Source: Sandaracinus sp.
GTDB taxonomy: Bacteria > Myxococcota_A > Polyangia > Polyangiales > Houyiibacteriaceae
Direction of reading: 5' to 3'
NCBI GenBank assembly: GCA_002699025.1
Contig: PABA01000089.1
Coordinates: 47,508-111,507 of the forward strand
Length of the DNA stretch: 64,000 nt
Of this stretch, positions 43,852 through 52,347 are shown in pieces (position 1 is the first letter of the stretch; every line of letters begins with the position of its first letter). Below the pieces are notes generated by a model, which was not told the origin of the DNA, searched no databases, and worked only from the letters and a program-made list of their open reading frames with translations. Made by a program: the position numbers and the translations under genes.

Positions 43852-43967
43852 GGCGCGCAGTGTAGTCGGCGCCGGGCCATCGTCGATGACGGCTTCTTTC
43901 ACCCGCCGCGCAGCGGGAGCCGGGGCCCCTGGCACGGCCGCCGAGGCCGGTGCACGATGGCCGCCCC

Positions 43968-44543
43968 ATGGCGCCGCCCTACCCCGTCCTGGAGACCGCG
44001 CGGCTCCGGCTCCTGCTCCCCCCGCCGGACCGGGCGCCGGCCGTGGTCGCCTACTTCACGCGCAACCGCGACCACCTCGAGCGCTGGGAGCCGGCGCGCC
44101 CCGAGGGCTTCTACGACGAGGAGACCTGGCGCGAGCGGCTGCGGCTCAACCGGGAGGAGCTCCGCGAGGGGCGGAGCCTGCGCCTCTTCCTGGAGACGCG
44201 CGAGGGCGGGCGGATCGTCGGCTCGGCGAACTTCACCAACATCCGCCGCGGCGTGCTCCACGGCTGCCAGCTCGGCTACGCCCTCGACGGCGAAGAGCAG
44301 GGCAAGGGGCTGATGGCCGAGGCGCTCGAGCGCGCCCTCCGCCACGTCTTCGAGGAGCTCGAGCTGCACCGGGTGGAGGCCAACTACCAGCCGACGAACG
44401 AGCGGAGCGGGCGGCTGCTCCGGCGCCTCGGCTTCGTGGTCGAGGGCTACTCGCGCGACTACCTCTTCATCGACGGCGCCTGGCGCGACCACGTGCGGAC
44501 GGCGCTGACCCGGCCCGACCCCTTCACGCCGCCGACGCCCTGA
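43968..44543 (+). CDS. GNAT acetyltransferase, RimJ/RimL type
   Basis: The protein has 191 residues from the ATG at 43968; a GTG at 43950 would add six. It begins ETARLRLLLPPPDRA, the usual RimJ/RimL start. Acetyl-CoA-binding parts are LGYALDGEEQGKGLMAEAL, holding the Q/RxxGxG/A-like pyrophosphate loop, and ELELHRVEANYQPTNERSGR. The final strands are GFVVEGYSRDYLFIDGAW and WRDHVRTAL. Members acetylate N-termini of ribosomal proteins or small substrates, and the target here is unknown. It diverges from the glycine-rich lipoprotein operon. Confidence 0.9.
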   Translation: MAPPYPVLETARLRLLLPPPDRAPAVVAYFTRNRDHLERWEPARPEGFYDEETWRERLRLNREELREGRSLRLFLETREGGRIVGSANFTNIRRGVLHGCQLGYALDGEEQGKGLMAEALERALRHVFEELELHRVEANYQPTNERSGRLLRRLGFVVEGYSRDYLFIDGAWRDHVRTALTRPDPFTPPTP

Positions 44544-44654
44544 AGGCGAGGGTGGGCGACGAGGAGGCCGGCGGGGACGGACGGCGAGGATGACCCGCGC
44601 GAATGGCCGGCGACGCTTGCGGAGCGCGGCCTCGCGACGCAGAGACTCGGCACC

Positions 44655-44963
44655 ATGAGCCAGCGCCTCGACATGCTCGACCAGATGATCGCGAAGGGCT
44701 CCGACGACCCCTTCGTCCACTACGCCCGCGCCATGGAGCTGCGGAGCCTCGAGCGCCTGGAGGACGCCCGCGCCGCCTTCGCCGAGGTGGCCGAGCGCTT
44801 CCCCACGTACGTGCCGACCTACCTGATGGCCGCCCAGGTCTGCGAGCAGCTCGCGCAGGAAGACGACGCGCGAAGCTGGGCCGAGCGCGGCATCGAGAAG
44901 GCGAAGGCCGCCGGAGACGCCCACGCCGCCGGCGAGCTCCAGGCCTTCCTCGACGAGCTCTGA
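44655..44963 (+). CDS. Small TPR protein, 102 residues
   Basis: The ATG at 44655 starts MSQRLDMLDQMIAKGSDDPF. The protein is a short all-helical chain with about two tetratricopeptide repeats: FVHYARAMELRSLERLEDAR and YVPTYLMAAQVCEQLAQEDD. DDARSWAERGIEKAKAAGD follows. Similar 100-residue proteins are common in Myxococcota and have no assigned function. It is the last gene before the CRISPR-Cas locus. Confidence 0.8.
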   Translation: MSQRLDMLDQMIAKGSDDPFVHYARAMELRSLERLEDARAAFAEVAERFPTYVPTYLMAAQVCEQLAQEDDARSWAERGIEKAKAAGDAHAAGELQAFLDEL

Positions 44964-45129
44964 CTCCGGCCGCAGCCGCTCCCCCGCGACCGCTCCGTTC
45001 GCCGGACCGGCGTCTTCCTGCGAGCCGCCTCGCCGGACCCACCCTCAGCGACGAACTCATCGCAAGGGCCGTCCCGAGAGCGCGCGACCAAGCTTCCGCG
45101 GCAATGAGGGCGCCTGCCACAATATCAAC

Positions 45130-45160
45130 TTACATGTCTCAGTACTAAGAGCGCTTGCGC
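45130..45160 (+). promoter_or_regulatory. Guide-matched target site (PAM plus protospacer-like sequence) at a likely promoter
   Basis: TTA (45130-45132) is followed by CATGTCTCAGTACT (45133-45146), identical to the first 14 nt of the pseudo-spacer at 45294. Over the first 28 positions 24 match, with mismatches at 15, 18, 24 and 25. Just upstream is an AT-rich CACAATATCAAC, unusual in this GC-rich DNA and usable as a -10 region, so Cascade bound here would block initiation. TTN is the PAM reported for type I-G systems. Confidence 0.75.
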
Positions 45161-45257
45161 CTCTTCTGGAGGGAGGCTACTCTCTGCTCGAGCGGCGACG
45201 GGGCTCGAAACGAAGCGCTCGGTGGGCCCGGGTAGTCCAAGTAGCGCCCCATTCGTC
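45133..45257 (+). ncRNA. Putative creT-like toxin RNA gene (unproven)
   Basis: This is the DNA between the target site and the pseudo-repeat. It contains a four-codon mini-ORF, ATG TCT CAG TAC TAA (45134-45148), overlapping the target, and a strong GGAGGGAGG (45168-45176) with no ATG close behind. One frame stays open from here through the pseudo-repeat and ends in the codons ATG TCT CAG TAC TGA within the pseudo-spacer. The position between target promoter and guide is that of creT in CreTA modules. Nothing in the sequence proves toxicity, so it could equally be a long 5' leader. Confidence 0.35.
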
Positions 45258-45330
45258 GTTCTCCGCCGGCCTCCCGGCCGGCCCCGTTGAAGCCATGTCT
45301 CAGTACTGAGTGCGCTCACGCGCACACAGA
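45258..45330 (+). ncRNA. creA/creR-like guide RNA: degenerate CRISPR repeat plus pseudo-spacer
   Basis: The 36-nt pseudo-repeat (45258-45293) keeps the last 12 bases of the array repeat exactly (CCCCGTTGAAGC), including the 8-nt crRNA 5' handle. It forms a hairpin CCGGCC-TCCC-GGCCGG in place of CCGTCGTC-TCCA-GACGACGG. The pseudo-spacer starts at 45294 (CATGTCTCAGTACTGAG) and matches the upstream target. No second full repeat follows, but CCGGCCGGGAGGC at 45335-45347 is the exact complement of 45269-45281. A weak CCCC-GGGG-TTT hairpin at 45361-45376 could end the RNA. A guide processed by the Cas6 part of Csb2 and loaded in Cascade is inferred. Confidence 0.75.
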
Positions 45331-45453
45331 CTAACCGGCCGGGAGGCGCGAGCACGAATGCCCCAAATCGGGGTTTCGGCACCACGCGGGTGTCAGTACC
45401 GTCGGCGACCCTGCGTCTCGTGGGTGTGACGGCGCAGCGCGACAGGGGTCGGG

Positions 45454-47793
45454 GTGAGTAGCTACGCAGAGTTCTTCGAGCGCGCGACGGGGTTCGCGCC
45501 CTTCCCATTCCAGGAGCGGCTCGGGGAGCGCTCGGGGCTGCCTCCCCGGCTCGAGGCGCCCACGGGCAGCGGCAAGACCGCGGCGATCGTCCTGGCCTGG
45601 CTCTGGCAGCGGCGCTTCGCGGGCCCAGAGCTCCAGGCCCGGACGCCGCGGAGGCTGGTCTACGCGCTCCCCATGCGCGTGCTCGTCGACCAGGTCGCCG
45701 ACGAGGTCCGCAGCTGGCTCTCGAAGCTCGACCTCGCGGAGGACGTGGGCGTGCACGTGCTTCGCGGCGGGCACGTCGACGAGAGCTGGGAGGCGGCACC
45801 CGAGCGCGACGCGGTCCTGGTCGGCACGCAGGACCAGCTCCTCTCCCGCGCCCTGAACCGCGGCTTCGCGATGAGCCGCTTTCGGTGGCCGATGCACTTC
45901 GCGCTCCTCCACAACGACGCCTGGTGGGTCCTCGACGAGGTCCAGCTCATGGGCGCGGGGCTCCGTACGGCGGCGCAGCTCGAGGGCTTCCGCCGGCGCT
46001 GGAGCGCCTACGGCCCGGTCGGCACCACCTTCATGAGCGCCACCCTCCGGCCCGAGTGGCTCGCCACCCCGGACCACCCGGCTCCCGAGGACGCGGTCGC
46101 CCTCGACACCGCCGACTGGGAGAAGCCCGCGCTGAAGCGCCGTACCGAGGCCTCGAAGCCGCTCGCGCGCTGCCCGCTCGAGTCCCCGAAGGAGAAGGCC
46201 CTCGCCGAGTGGATCGCCGAGCAGCACCGCCCCGGTACCCTGACCCTGGTCGTCGTCAACCGAGTGAAGCGCTGCCAGGCACTCGCCAAGGCGCTCCGGA
46301 AGGCCTCGAAGGCCGACGTGCAGGTCCTCCACTCCCGCTTCCGGCCCGCCGAACGCCGGATCGTCGAGGGCCTCCTCAAAGCGCCCACCGAAAGCGAAGG
46401 GCGCATCGTCGTCGCGACGCAGACTGTGGAAGCGGGCGTGGATCTCTCGGCCACGACGCTCATCACCGACCTCGCCCCCTGGCCCTCGCTCGTGCAGCGC
46501 TTCGGCCGCTGCAACCGCCGCGGCGAGGTCGACGACGCGAAGGTGTTCTGGCTCGACCTCGACACCACGAAGAAGAACGCCTCCGCGCCCTACACCCCGG
46601 AGGAGCTCGACGCCGCACGCGCGCACCTCGAGGGCCTCGCCGACGCGCGCATCGCGGGCCTCCCGAAGGTGGAGACCGAGTGGCCCTCCACGGACCTCCC
46701 GCGCGCGAGCGACCTGCTCGATCTCTTCGACACGGACCCGGACCTCGACGGCAACTTCGTCGACGTCTCGCGCTGGATCCGCGGCAGCGGGTCGACGGAC
46801 GCCAGCGTCTACTGGCGTACGCTCCCGAAGGCCGGCCCTGGCGCCGACGAGCCAGCGCCTCGCCCCGAGGAGCTCTGCCCGGTCGCCGTCCCCGCGCTCG
46901 CCGGCTTCGTCAAGAACCACCGAGGCTCGGTCTGGCAGTGGGACCCCCTCGAGGGCAGGTGGGCGCGCGCCCACATCGACCCCGGCGGACCGGCTCCGGG
47001 CTTCGTCACCGCCGGCAAGCGCTACCTCGTCGACGCGGCCGCCGGCGGCTACGACCCGGAGCTCGGCTGGGAAGAGAAAGCCAAGCCCACCCCGCCCGTC
47101 GAGGTCCCCACCGCGCCCCCAGAGCAGGCCTTCGAGGACGATCGGCGCTCCGAGCTGGCGGGCTACGTCCGCCTCAACGTCCACCTCCAGGACGCCCACG
47201 AGGCCGCCCGCGCACTCGTCGAAGCGCTCGATCTGCTGGACGCCGAGCGCGCCGAGCAGGTCGCCCGCGCCGCTGGCTGGCACGACCTCGGAAAGGCGCA
47301 CCCGGTCTTTCAGCTCGCTGCGGGAGGCCCAGGGCGACCCAACGCGCTCCTCGCCAAGGCCGTGAGCTTCCGCCGCTACGAGCGCCGCGGCTTCCGCCAC
47401 GAGCTGGTGAGCGCCCTGGCCGCCGTGGCCTCGGGTGAGAGCGACCTGGTGGCCTACCTCGCCGCCACCCACCACGGGAAGGTTCGCCTCGGCCTGCGAC
47501 CGCTCCAGTGGGCCGACGGCGGCGAGAGCGAGGAGCTCCGCGGCGTGTGCGCGGACGACGCGCTGCCGCCCGTCGAGACCCCGACCGGCTCCTCGAAGGC
47601 GCTCGAGGCCATGCCGCTCGACCTCGCCCAGCTCGGCCGCGGCCCCAGCGGCCCCAGCTGGTCCGAGCGCGCGCTCCGCCTCCTCGACGCGCTCGGCCCC
47701 TTCCGCCTCGCCTACCTCGAGACGCTCGTCCGCGTCGCCGACTGGCGGGCCAGCGCCGACCCCTCCGAGCTGCAGGAGCCGACCGATGCCTGA
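45454..47793 (+). CDS. cas3: Cas3 helicase-nuclease, type I-G, with C-terminal HD domain
   Basis: The protein has 779 residues and a GTG start preceded by AGGGGTCGGG. The SF2 helicase comes first: Walker A APTGSGKTAA near residue 36-45, motif II DEVQ near 161, motif III FMSATL, and VVATQTVEAGVDLS with QRFGRCNRRGE for motifs V and VI. The HD nuclease lies at the C-terminus (GWHDLGKAH near 609 and THHGK further on). This helicase-then-HD order is the reverse of classical Cas3 and is characteristic of type I-G. The enzyme unwinds and degrades DNA after Cascade recognition. It is the first gene of the operon, and the csx17 start overlaps its last 8 bases. Confidence 0.95.
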   Translation: MSSYAEFFERATGFAPFPFQERLGERSGLPPRLEAPTGSGKTAAIVLAWLWQRRFAGPELQARTPRRLVYALPMRVLVDQVADEVRSWLSKLDLAEDVGVHVLRGGHVDESWEAAPERDAVLVGTQDQLLSRALNRGFAMSRFRWPMHFALLHNDAWWVLDEVQLMGAGLRTAAQLEGFRRRWSAYGPVGTTFMSATLRPEWLATPDHPAPEDAVALDTADWEKPALKRRTEASKPLARCPLESPKEKALAEWIAEQHRPGTLTLVVVNRVKRCQALAKALRKASKADVQVLHSRFRPAERRIVEGLLKAPTESEGRIVVATQTVEAGVDLSATTLITDLAPWPSLVQRFGRCNRRGEVDDAKVFWLDLDTTKKNASAPYTPEELDAARAHLEGLADARIAGLPKVETEWPSTDLPRASDLLDLFDTDPDLDGNFVDVSRWIRGSGSTDASVYWRTLPKAGPGADEPAPRPEELCPVAVPALAGFVKNHRGSVWQWDPLEGRWARAHIDPGGPAPGFVTAGKRYLVDAAAGGYDPELGWEEKAKPTPPVEVPTAPPEQAFEDDRRSELAGYVRLNVHLQDAHEAARALVEALDLLDAERAEQVARAAGWHDLGKAHPVFQLAAGGPGRPNALLAKAVSFRRYERRGFRHELVSALAAVASGESDLVAYLAATHHGKVRLGLRPLQWADGGESEELRGVCADDALPPVETPTGSSKALEAMPLDLAQLGRGPSGPSWSERALRLLDALGPFRLAYLETLVRVADWRASADPSELQEPTDA

Positions 47794-49960
47794 GCTACGC
47801 CTGGAAGGCCTCGCCGAGCCCGTGCTCGCCAACTACCTCGCGGCCCTCGGCGTCTTCCGCGCGCTCGCCGAGCAGGCCGACCCCGAGGCCACGCTCCGCT
47901 TCGAGAGCACGGGCGTGCCCATCCTCGAGACGCGCCTCGAGCCCGACGCCTGGGTGCGCTGGGTGCTCGACGAGTGGCAGCCGAGCCCCATCGCCTCGCC
48001 CTGGAACAGCGGCGCCGGCTTCTACGGCTCGAGCAAGTCGGTGAAGTGCACCGACGGCGCGAAGCGAAACGGCGCGGAGCTGGTCGCCGCCACCACCGAC
48101 GCGCGCCTCGCGACCTACCGGAACGTGCTCGCCTGGTGCGGCGCCTTCCTCGGCGCCACCGGCTACCCGGACGCGATGGAGAAGGACGCCTTCCTCGCGC
48201 AGCTCCGCAATGAGGCTCCGGAAGCGCTCCTCCCGTGGATCGACGCCATCGGCGTCGTCGAGGACCGCGACGGCCGCCGCGAGGCCCGCTTCCTGGCCCT
48301 CCTCGGCTCGGGCGGCAACGACGGCCGCCTCGATCTCGGCAACAACTACATGATCCACCTCTGCCGCCTGCTCGACCTGGAAGGCGGCCTCATCGACCGA
48401 CCGAAGAAGCCCGCCGCCTGGTCCGAGGGGCTGCTCCGCGCGTTCCTCGGCGAGCGCGCGGTGGGCCTGCTGAACGACTCCGCCGGCCAGTTCGCGCCCT
48501 CCGGTCGCGCCGCCCCCAACTCGGACTCGGGGAGCAACTCCTACGAGGGCAAGAAGCAGCTCAACCCCTGGCTCTTCCTCTGGGCCGTCGAGGGCTCGCT
48601 CCTCTTCCGCGGCGCCACGACCCGTCGCCTCGGCTCCCACGGCCGCGCCAAGGCGGCCTTCCCCTTCCACGCGGACCGCATCGAGGCGGGCTTCGGCTCC
48701 GCCAGCCACGAGAAGGGCAAGGACGAGCTCTGGCTGCCCTTGTGGAACCGGCCGACCTCGGCGCCGGAGGTGGAGCGCCTCTTCGGCGAGGCCCGCGCGC
48801 AGGTCGGGCGCCGCCGAGCGCGCAACGGGCTCGACTACGCCCGCGCCGTGACCGGCCTCGGCGCCGTCCGGGGCCTGAGCGGCTTCCACCGCTTCGCCAT
48901 CCTGGAGCGCGCCGGCCAGTCCAACATCGCCATCCACTCGGGCGTCTACTACGCGCAGTCGTCGCGTGTCGTCGACCGGCTGCGCGAGCTCGACCCCTAC
49001 ATCCTCCGCTACCAATCGCTCGCCGGCGGTGACCACGCCCCCGCCCGTTTCCGCAGCGCGCTCCGGCGCTTCGAGGACGCGACCCTCGAGCTCGCGAGGC
49101 GACCGGCGCCGGCCCGCGTCACCGCCCTGCTCGCCGCGCTCGGGCGCATGCGCCGCGAAGAAGCCGCCGGCCTGCCAGACGACAGCCGGCTGCCCCGCTT
49201 CACCCTCCGGAGCGCCGAGTGGCTCGATGGCGCCGAACAGAGCGCCGAGCTGCGCATCGCCACCGCCCTCGCCGCGCTCGACGATGGCGGCCCGTTCGTG
49301 CGCACGCGCGCCTACCTCTGGCCGAGCTCCGATCACGCCATCGAAGGCGCGCCCCGCTCGAACCTGGCGCAGCTCGCGACCGCGCTGCTCCGCCGGCGGC
49401 TCCTCGACCATCGTGACCCCGCCCCCCGAGACCGCGGTCCCCGGGAGCTCTGCAGGCCGGCCGGGGGCGAATCCGCCGTCCGGGCGAGCGACGTCGTGCT
49501 CTGGCAGGAGGGCCGCGTCGACGAGGCGCTCTGCCTCGACCTCTTCTGGTGCTTCGCGGAGCTCCCGGCCTCCGCGCTCCACGGCTGGCTTCGCCGCCAG
49601 CCCGTCGAACGCGCCCTCCCGCCGACGCTCTCGCGCGGCTGGATGCTGCTCCGCCTCGCCGTCGAGGGCGCGCTCCCCGACGTCCATCGGGCGCCCGTCC
49701 GTCCGCCCCGGGGCCTCCTCGAGGCGTGGTCGGCCCGCAACACGCGCCGCGCCGTCGAGCGCGCCACCCACGTGCTCCGCGCCGCCGGCCGCCCCCCGAC
49801 TGCGCGCGGCCTCGACCGGGTGCTCGAGCGCGCGCCCACGCCCCGCGTCCTCGCCTCGCTCGCCCTCCCGCTCCCCGTGCCCCTTCTGGCCGCCATGGCC
49901 GACCTCATCCTCGCCCGCCCCGCGCGTGACGAACCGACTCCCAAGGAGATGACCCCGTGA
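47786..49960 (+). CDS. csx17: Csx17 (Cas8u2), large subunit of type I-G Cascade
   Basis: The protein has 724 residues. The ATG at 47786 lies inside the end of cas3. It starts MPELRLEGLAEPVLANYLAA, the usual Csx17 opening in which the LxG-LxxYLAALG pattern is conserved. Other typical segments are SPWNSGAGFYG, LDLGNNYMIHLC, PNSDSGSNSYEGKKQLNPW and SYEG-like turns. LSGFHRFAILERAGQSN follows further on. The subunit replaces Cas8 as the PAM-sensing large subunit of the I-G surveillance complex. No nuclease motif is evident. The stop overlaps the csb1 start as GTGA. Confidence 0.93.
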   Translation: MPELRLEGLAEPVLANYLAALGVFRALAEQADPEATLRFESTGVPILETRLEPDAWVRWVLDEWQPSPIASPWNSGAGFYGSSKSVKCTDGAKRNGAELVAATTDARLATYRNVLAWCGAFLGATGYPDAMEKDAFLAQLRNEAPEALLPWIDAIGVVEDRDGRREARFLALLGSGGNDGRLDLGNNYMIHLCRLLDLEGGLIDRPKKPAAWSEGLLRAFLGERAVGLLNDSAGQFAPSGRAAPNSDSGSNSYEGKKQLNPWLFLWAVEGSLLFRGATTRRLGSHGRAKAAFPFHADRIEAGFGSASHEKGKDELWLPLWNRPTSAPEVERLFGEARAQVGRRRARNGLDYARAVTGLGAVRGLSGFHRFAILERAGQSNIAIHSGVYYAQSSRVVDRLRELDPYILRYQSLAGGDHAPARFRSALRRFEDATLELARRPAPARVTALLAALGRMRREEAAGLPDDSRLPRFTLRSAEWLDGAEQSAELRIATALAALDDGGPFVRTRAYLWPSSDHAIEGAPRSNLAQLATALLRRRLLDHRDPAPRDRGPRELCRPAGGESAVRASDVVLWQEGRVDEALCLDLFWCFAELPASALHGWLRRQPVERALPPTLSRGWMLLRLAVEGALPDVHRAPVRPPRGLLEAWSARNTRRAVERATHVLRAAGRPPTARGLDRVLERAPTPRVLASLALPLPVPLLAAMADLILARPARDEPTPKEMTP

Positions 49961-50940
49961 CCGATCCGCTCGCCCTCGCCGACCAGCTCCTCGGCGGCTC
50001 CACCGCCCGGCTCCTCTACGAGACCGACCTCCGCGTCCTCACCGGCAGCCGCTTCCAGCCCACCGGCTTCCCCGATCTCGGCGCGGCCCTCTACCCCGAC
50101 CCGCACACCGGCGAAGACCGCCTGCTCGTCGAGTCCGCCCAGTCCATGGCGAACCGGCTCGAGAAGGTCTGCTGGGACGACGTCGAGGACGACCTGGTCG
50201 CCCCGCTTCGCGGCCTGCCTTACGTGCGCGTGAAGGGCGATGTCTCGAGCGCCTCCGTCCTCGAGGCGCATCGGCTGAACTCGCCGTACGTGCTCGCAGA
50301 CGAGGACTTCAAGGCGGCGTTCGAGGACGCAGCTGAACTCACTAGCGGCCAGGTCGATCGCCCCACCTACGCCCGGGCGCTCCTCCACTACGACCCCAAC
50401 TCGCTCGTCCACGGCTCCTTCATGTCGATGGTGAAGAAGGGCACGGCCCGCCTCGAGCGCATGCTCAGCGCCTTCATCGAGGCCGAGGGCGTGCAGATCG
50501 CAGCCAGCGGCGGGGTGAAGTTCGACCGCAACGACGTCTCCGGCAAGGACGCCGGTGGCTCCGCAGAGGGCTTCGGCAACGTGCCCTTCCACCGGAGCGA
50601 GTACGTCGCGCGGCGGATCTTCGCGGCCTTCAGCGTCGACCTGGCCGGGCTCCGGGGCCTTCGTCTCCCGGCCTGCGGCGCGCAGGTCGTGCTCCTCCTC
50701 GCGCTCTACAAGATCGCCCGCTTCCTGGACGCGCCGCAGCGGCTCCGCACCGCCTGCGACCTCGAACGCGACGCCGAGGCGACGCCGAAGGTGCGCCCGG
50801 AGAGCTTCGAGCTGCCGAGCGTCGAGGCGCTCCAGGAGGCGTTGCCGAAGGCCATCGCGAAGTGCGCCGCGGAGGGCTGCTTCGCCGACCCGGCCGTGAC
50901 CGAGGTGACCTACACCGCGAAGAAGAAGTCGAAGAAGTAG
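49957..50940 (+). CDS. csb1: Csb1 (Cas7), type I-G Cascade backbone
   Basis: The protein has 327 residues and a GTG start in a GTGA overlap with csx17. It has the Csb1/GSU0053 pattern: an RVLTGSRFQPTGFPDLGAAL opening, LLVESAQSMANRLE, SPYVL, then DPNSLVHGSFMS and RLERMLSAFIEAEGV. A lysine-rich end follows (YTAKKKSKK). Several copies should coat the crRNA spacer and pair it with target DNA. Cas7 subunits flip every sixth base of the guide, which matters for the mismatch pattern of the creA-like guide upstream. The csb2 ATG follows after 6 bases. Confidence 0.94.
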   Translation: MTDPLALADQLLGGSTARLLYETDLRVLTGSRFQPTGFPDLGAALYPDPHTGEDRLLVESAQSMANRLEKVCWDDVEDDLVAPLRGLPYVRVKGDVSSASVLEAHRLNSPYVLADEDFKAAFEDAAELTSGQVDRPTYARALLHYDPNSLVHGSFMSMVKKGTARLERMLSAFIEAEGVQIAASGGVKFDRNDVSGKDAGGSAEGFGNVPFHRSEYVARRIFAAFSVDLAGLRGLRLPACGAQVVLLLALYKIARFLDAPQRLRTACDLERDAEATPKVRPESFELPSVEALQEALPKAIAKCAAEGCFADPAVTEVTYTAKKKSKK

Positions 50941-50946
50941 GCCGCC

Positions 50947-52347
50947 ATGCCGGTCGCCCTCCATCTCCGCTTCCCCGCCGGCCGCTACCACGCGACCGGC
51001 TGGGGTCACCACGTCAATGAGGCCGCGCTCGACTGGCCGCCGGCGCCCTTCCGCCTGCTCCGCGCCCTTTACGCGCAGGCCTTCCGTCTCCCCGAGCGCC
51101 CGGAGCGCGAGCGGCTCGCGAGCCTCTTCGGCAAGCTCGCGCGGCCGCCCGCCTACCGCCTGCCCGACTACACCGAGGGACACACGCGCCACTACGTTCC
51201 GACCCAGACGATCCCGATCGAGAAGGGGCGCGTGCAGGTGCTCGACGCCTTCGCTGCGGTCCGCCCCACCGACACGCTCGTCGCCCAGTGGGACGCGAAG
51301 CTCTCGCCAGAGGAGGAGGCGCTCCTCGGCGCGCTCGCCGGCTCGCTGACCTACCTCGGCCGCGCCGAGTCCTGGTGCGAGGCGGTCCTCGGGGAGCCCG
51401 TCGAGGGCGCCGTCGGCCCGGGGGAGGGAGAAGGCGAGCCCGTGTCCCTCCTCGCCCTCTCCCGTGACTGCGACGACGTGCTCGCCAGCCTGGACACGCG
51501 GACCGACCTGCTCCGGAAGAAGAAGGCCGCGACTCCGCCCGGAACCACCTGGGTGCGCTACTTCGTGAAGCCGGCGGCCCGCCCCGTGCGCGCCCCTCGA
51601 CACGCGCGGGAGCGCCCCACGGCGGCGCTCTTCCAGCTCGACGCCGGCGCCCGGCCGCGCATCCTCGACGCCGTCGAGATCGGCCATCGCTTCCGGCGCG
51701 CGCTCCTCTCGAAGCGCGGCGACGGCCCCGCCCCCGTGCTCTCCGGCAAGCAGGGACGAGAGGCCCGGGAGAGCGGCCATCGCCACGCGCATTACCTGCC
51801 CTTCGACCTCGAGGGAGACGGGCGCATCACGCACCTGCTGCTCTGGGCCGAGGAGGGCTTCGACGCGCCGGCGCTCGAGGCCATGAGCGCGCTCCGACGC
51901 GTCTGGCGGGCACGCGACCGGGAAGACGCCCTCCAGGTGAAGCTGCTCGATGTCGGTCCGCTCGAGGAGCTCGACGCGCTGCCCCTCCTCTCGGCGCGGG
52001 GAGCCCGCCGCTGGCGAAGCCACACCCCCTTCCTCCTGATGCGGCACCCGAAGCGGCGCGGGGGGCAGCTCCGCGACGGCCCCGAGGACCAGCTCCGCCG
52101 CGAGCTCGCCCACCGCGGGCTCCCCGAGGCCACACGCATCGAGCGCCTCGACGCCCCCGTCCTCCGGGGCCCCCGCGTGCGCTGGCTCGAGTACCGCCGC
52201 TGGCGCGGCCGCCACAGCCCCGCCGTGCCCAGCCCCTACGGCTTCCGCATCGAGCTCGGCGAGCCCATCCGCGGCCCCCTGAGCCTCGGCTTCGGCGCCC
52301 ACTTCGGCCTCGGCCTCTTCGTGCCGGACGAAGGCGAGGAGCCGTGA
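50947..52347 (+). CDS. csb2: Csb2, Cas5-Cas6 fusion of type I-G
   Basis: The protein has 466 residues. The N-terminal half is Cas5-like (LHLRFPAGRYHATGWGHHVN, WPPAPFRLLRALYA). The C-terminal half is a RAMP of Cas6 type (SGHRHAHYLPFDLEGDGRI with a candidate catalytic His, and a final glycine-rich loop LGFGAHFGLGLF). The protein should cut the repeat at the base of its hairpin and hold the 8-nt 5' handle GUUGAAGC. No separate cas6 is present, in keeping with this fusion. Its substrate in this locus must include both repeat variants of the array and, if the guide is real, the GC-rich creA hairpin. The stop overlaps the cas4-cas1 start as GTGA. Confidence 0.93.
   Translation: MPVALHLRFPAGRYHATGWGHHVNEAALDWPPAPFRLLRALYAQAFRLPERPERERLASLFGKLARPPAYRLPDYTEGHTRHYVPTQTIPIEKGRVQVLDAFAAVRPTDTLVAQWDAKLSPEEEALLGALAGSLTYLGRAESWCEAVLGEPVEGAVGPGEGEGEPVSLLALSRDCDDVLASLDTRTDLLRKKKAATPPGTTWVRYFVKPAARPVRAPRHARERPTAALFQLDAGARPRILDAVEIGHRFRRALLSKRGDGPAPVLSGKQGREARESGHRHAHYLPFDLEGDGRITHLLLWAEEGFDAPALEAMSALRRVWRARDREDALQVKLLDVGPLEELDALPLLSARGARRWRSHTPFLLMRHPKRRGGQLRDGPEDQLRRELAHRGLPEATRIERLDAPVLRGPRVRWLEYRRWRGRHSPAVPSPYGFRIELGEPIRGPLSLGFGAHFGLGLFVPDEGEEP

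Noticed and set aside
45221..45288. GTG-started 22-codon ORF running into the pseudo-repeat
   Set aside because: It has no suitable ribosome site, its composition is that of the repeat, and its stop falls in the handle; it is not reported as a gene.
50947..52347. Apparent absence of cas5 and cas6 genes, suggesting an incomplete system
   Set aside because: Csb2 carries both Cas5- and Cas6-like halves in type I-G, so the set is complete.
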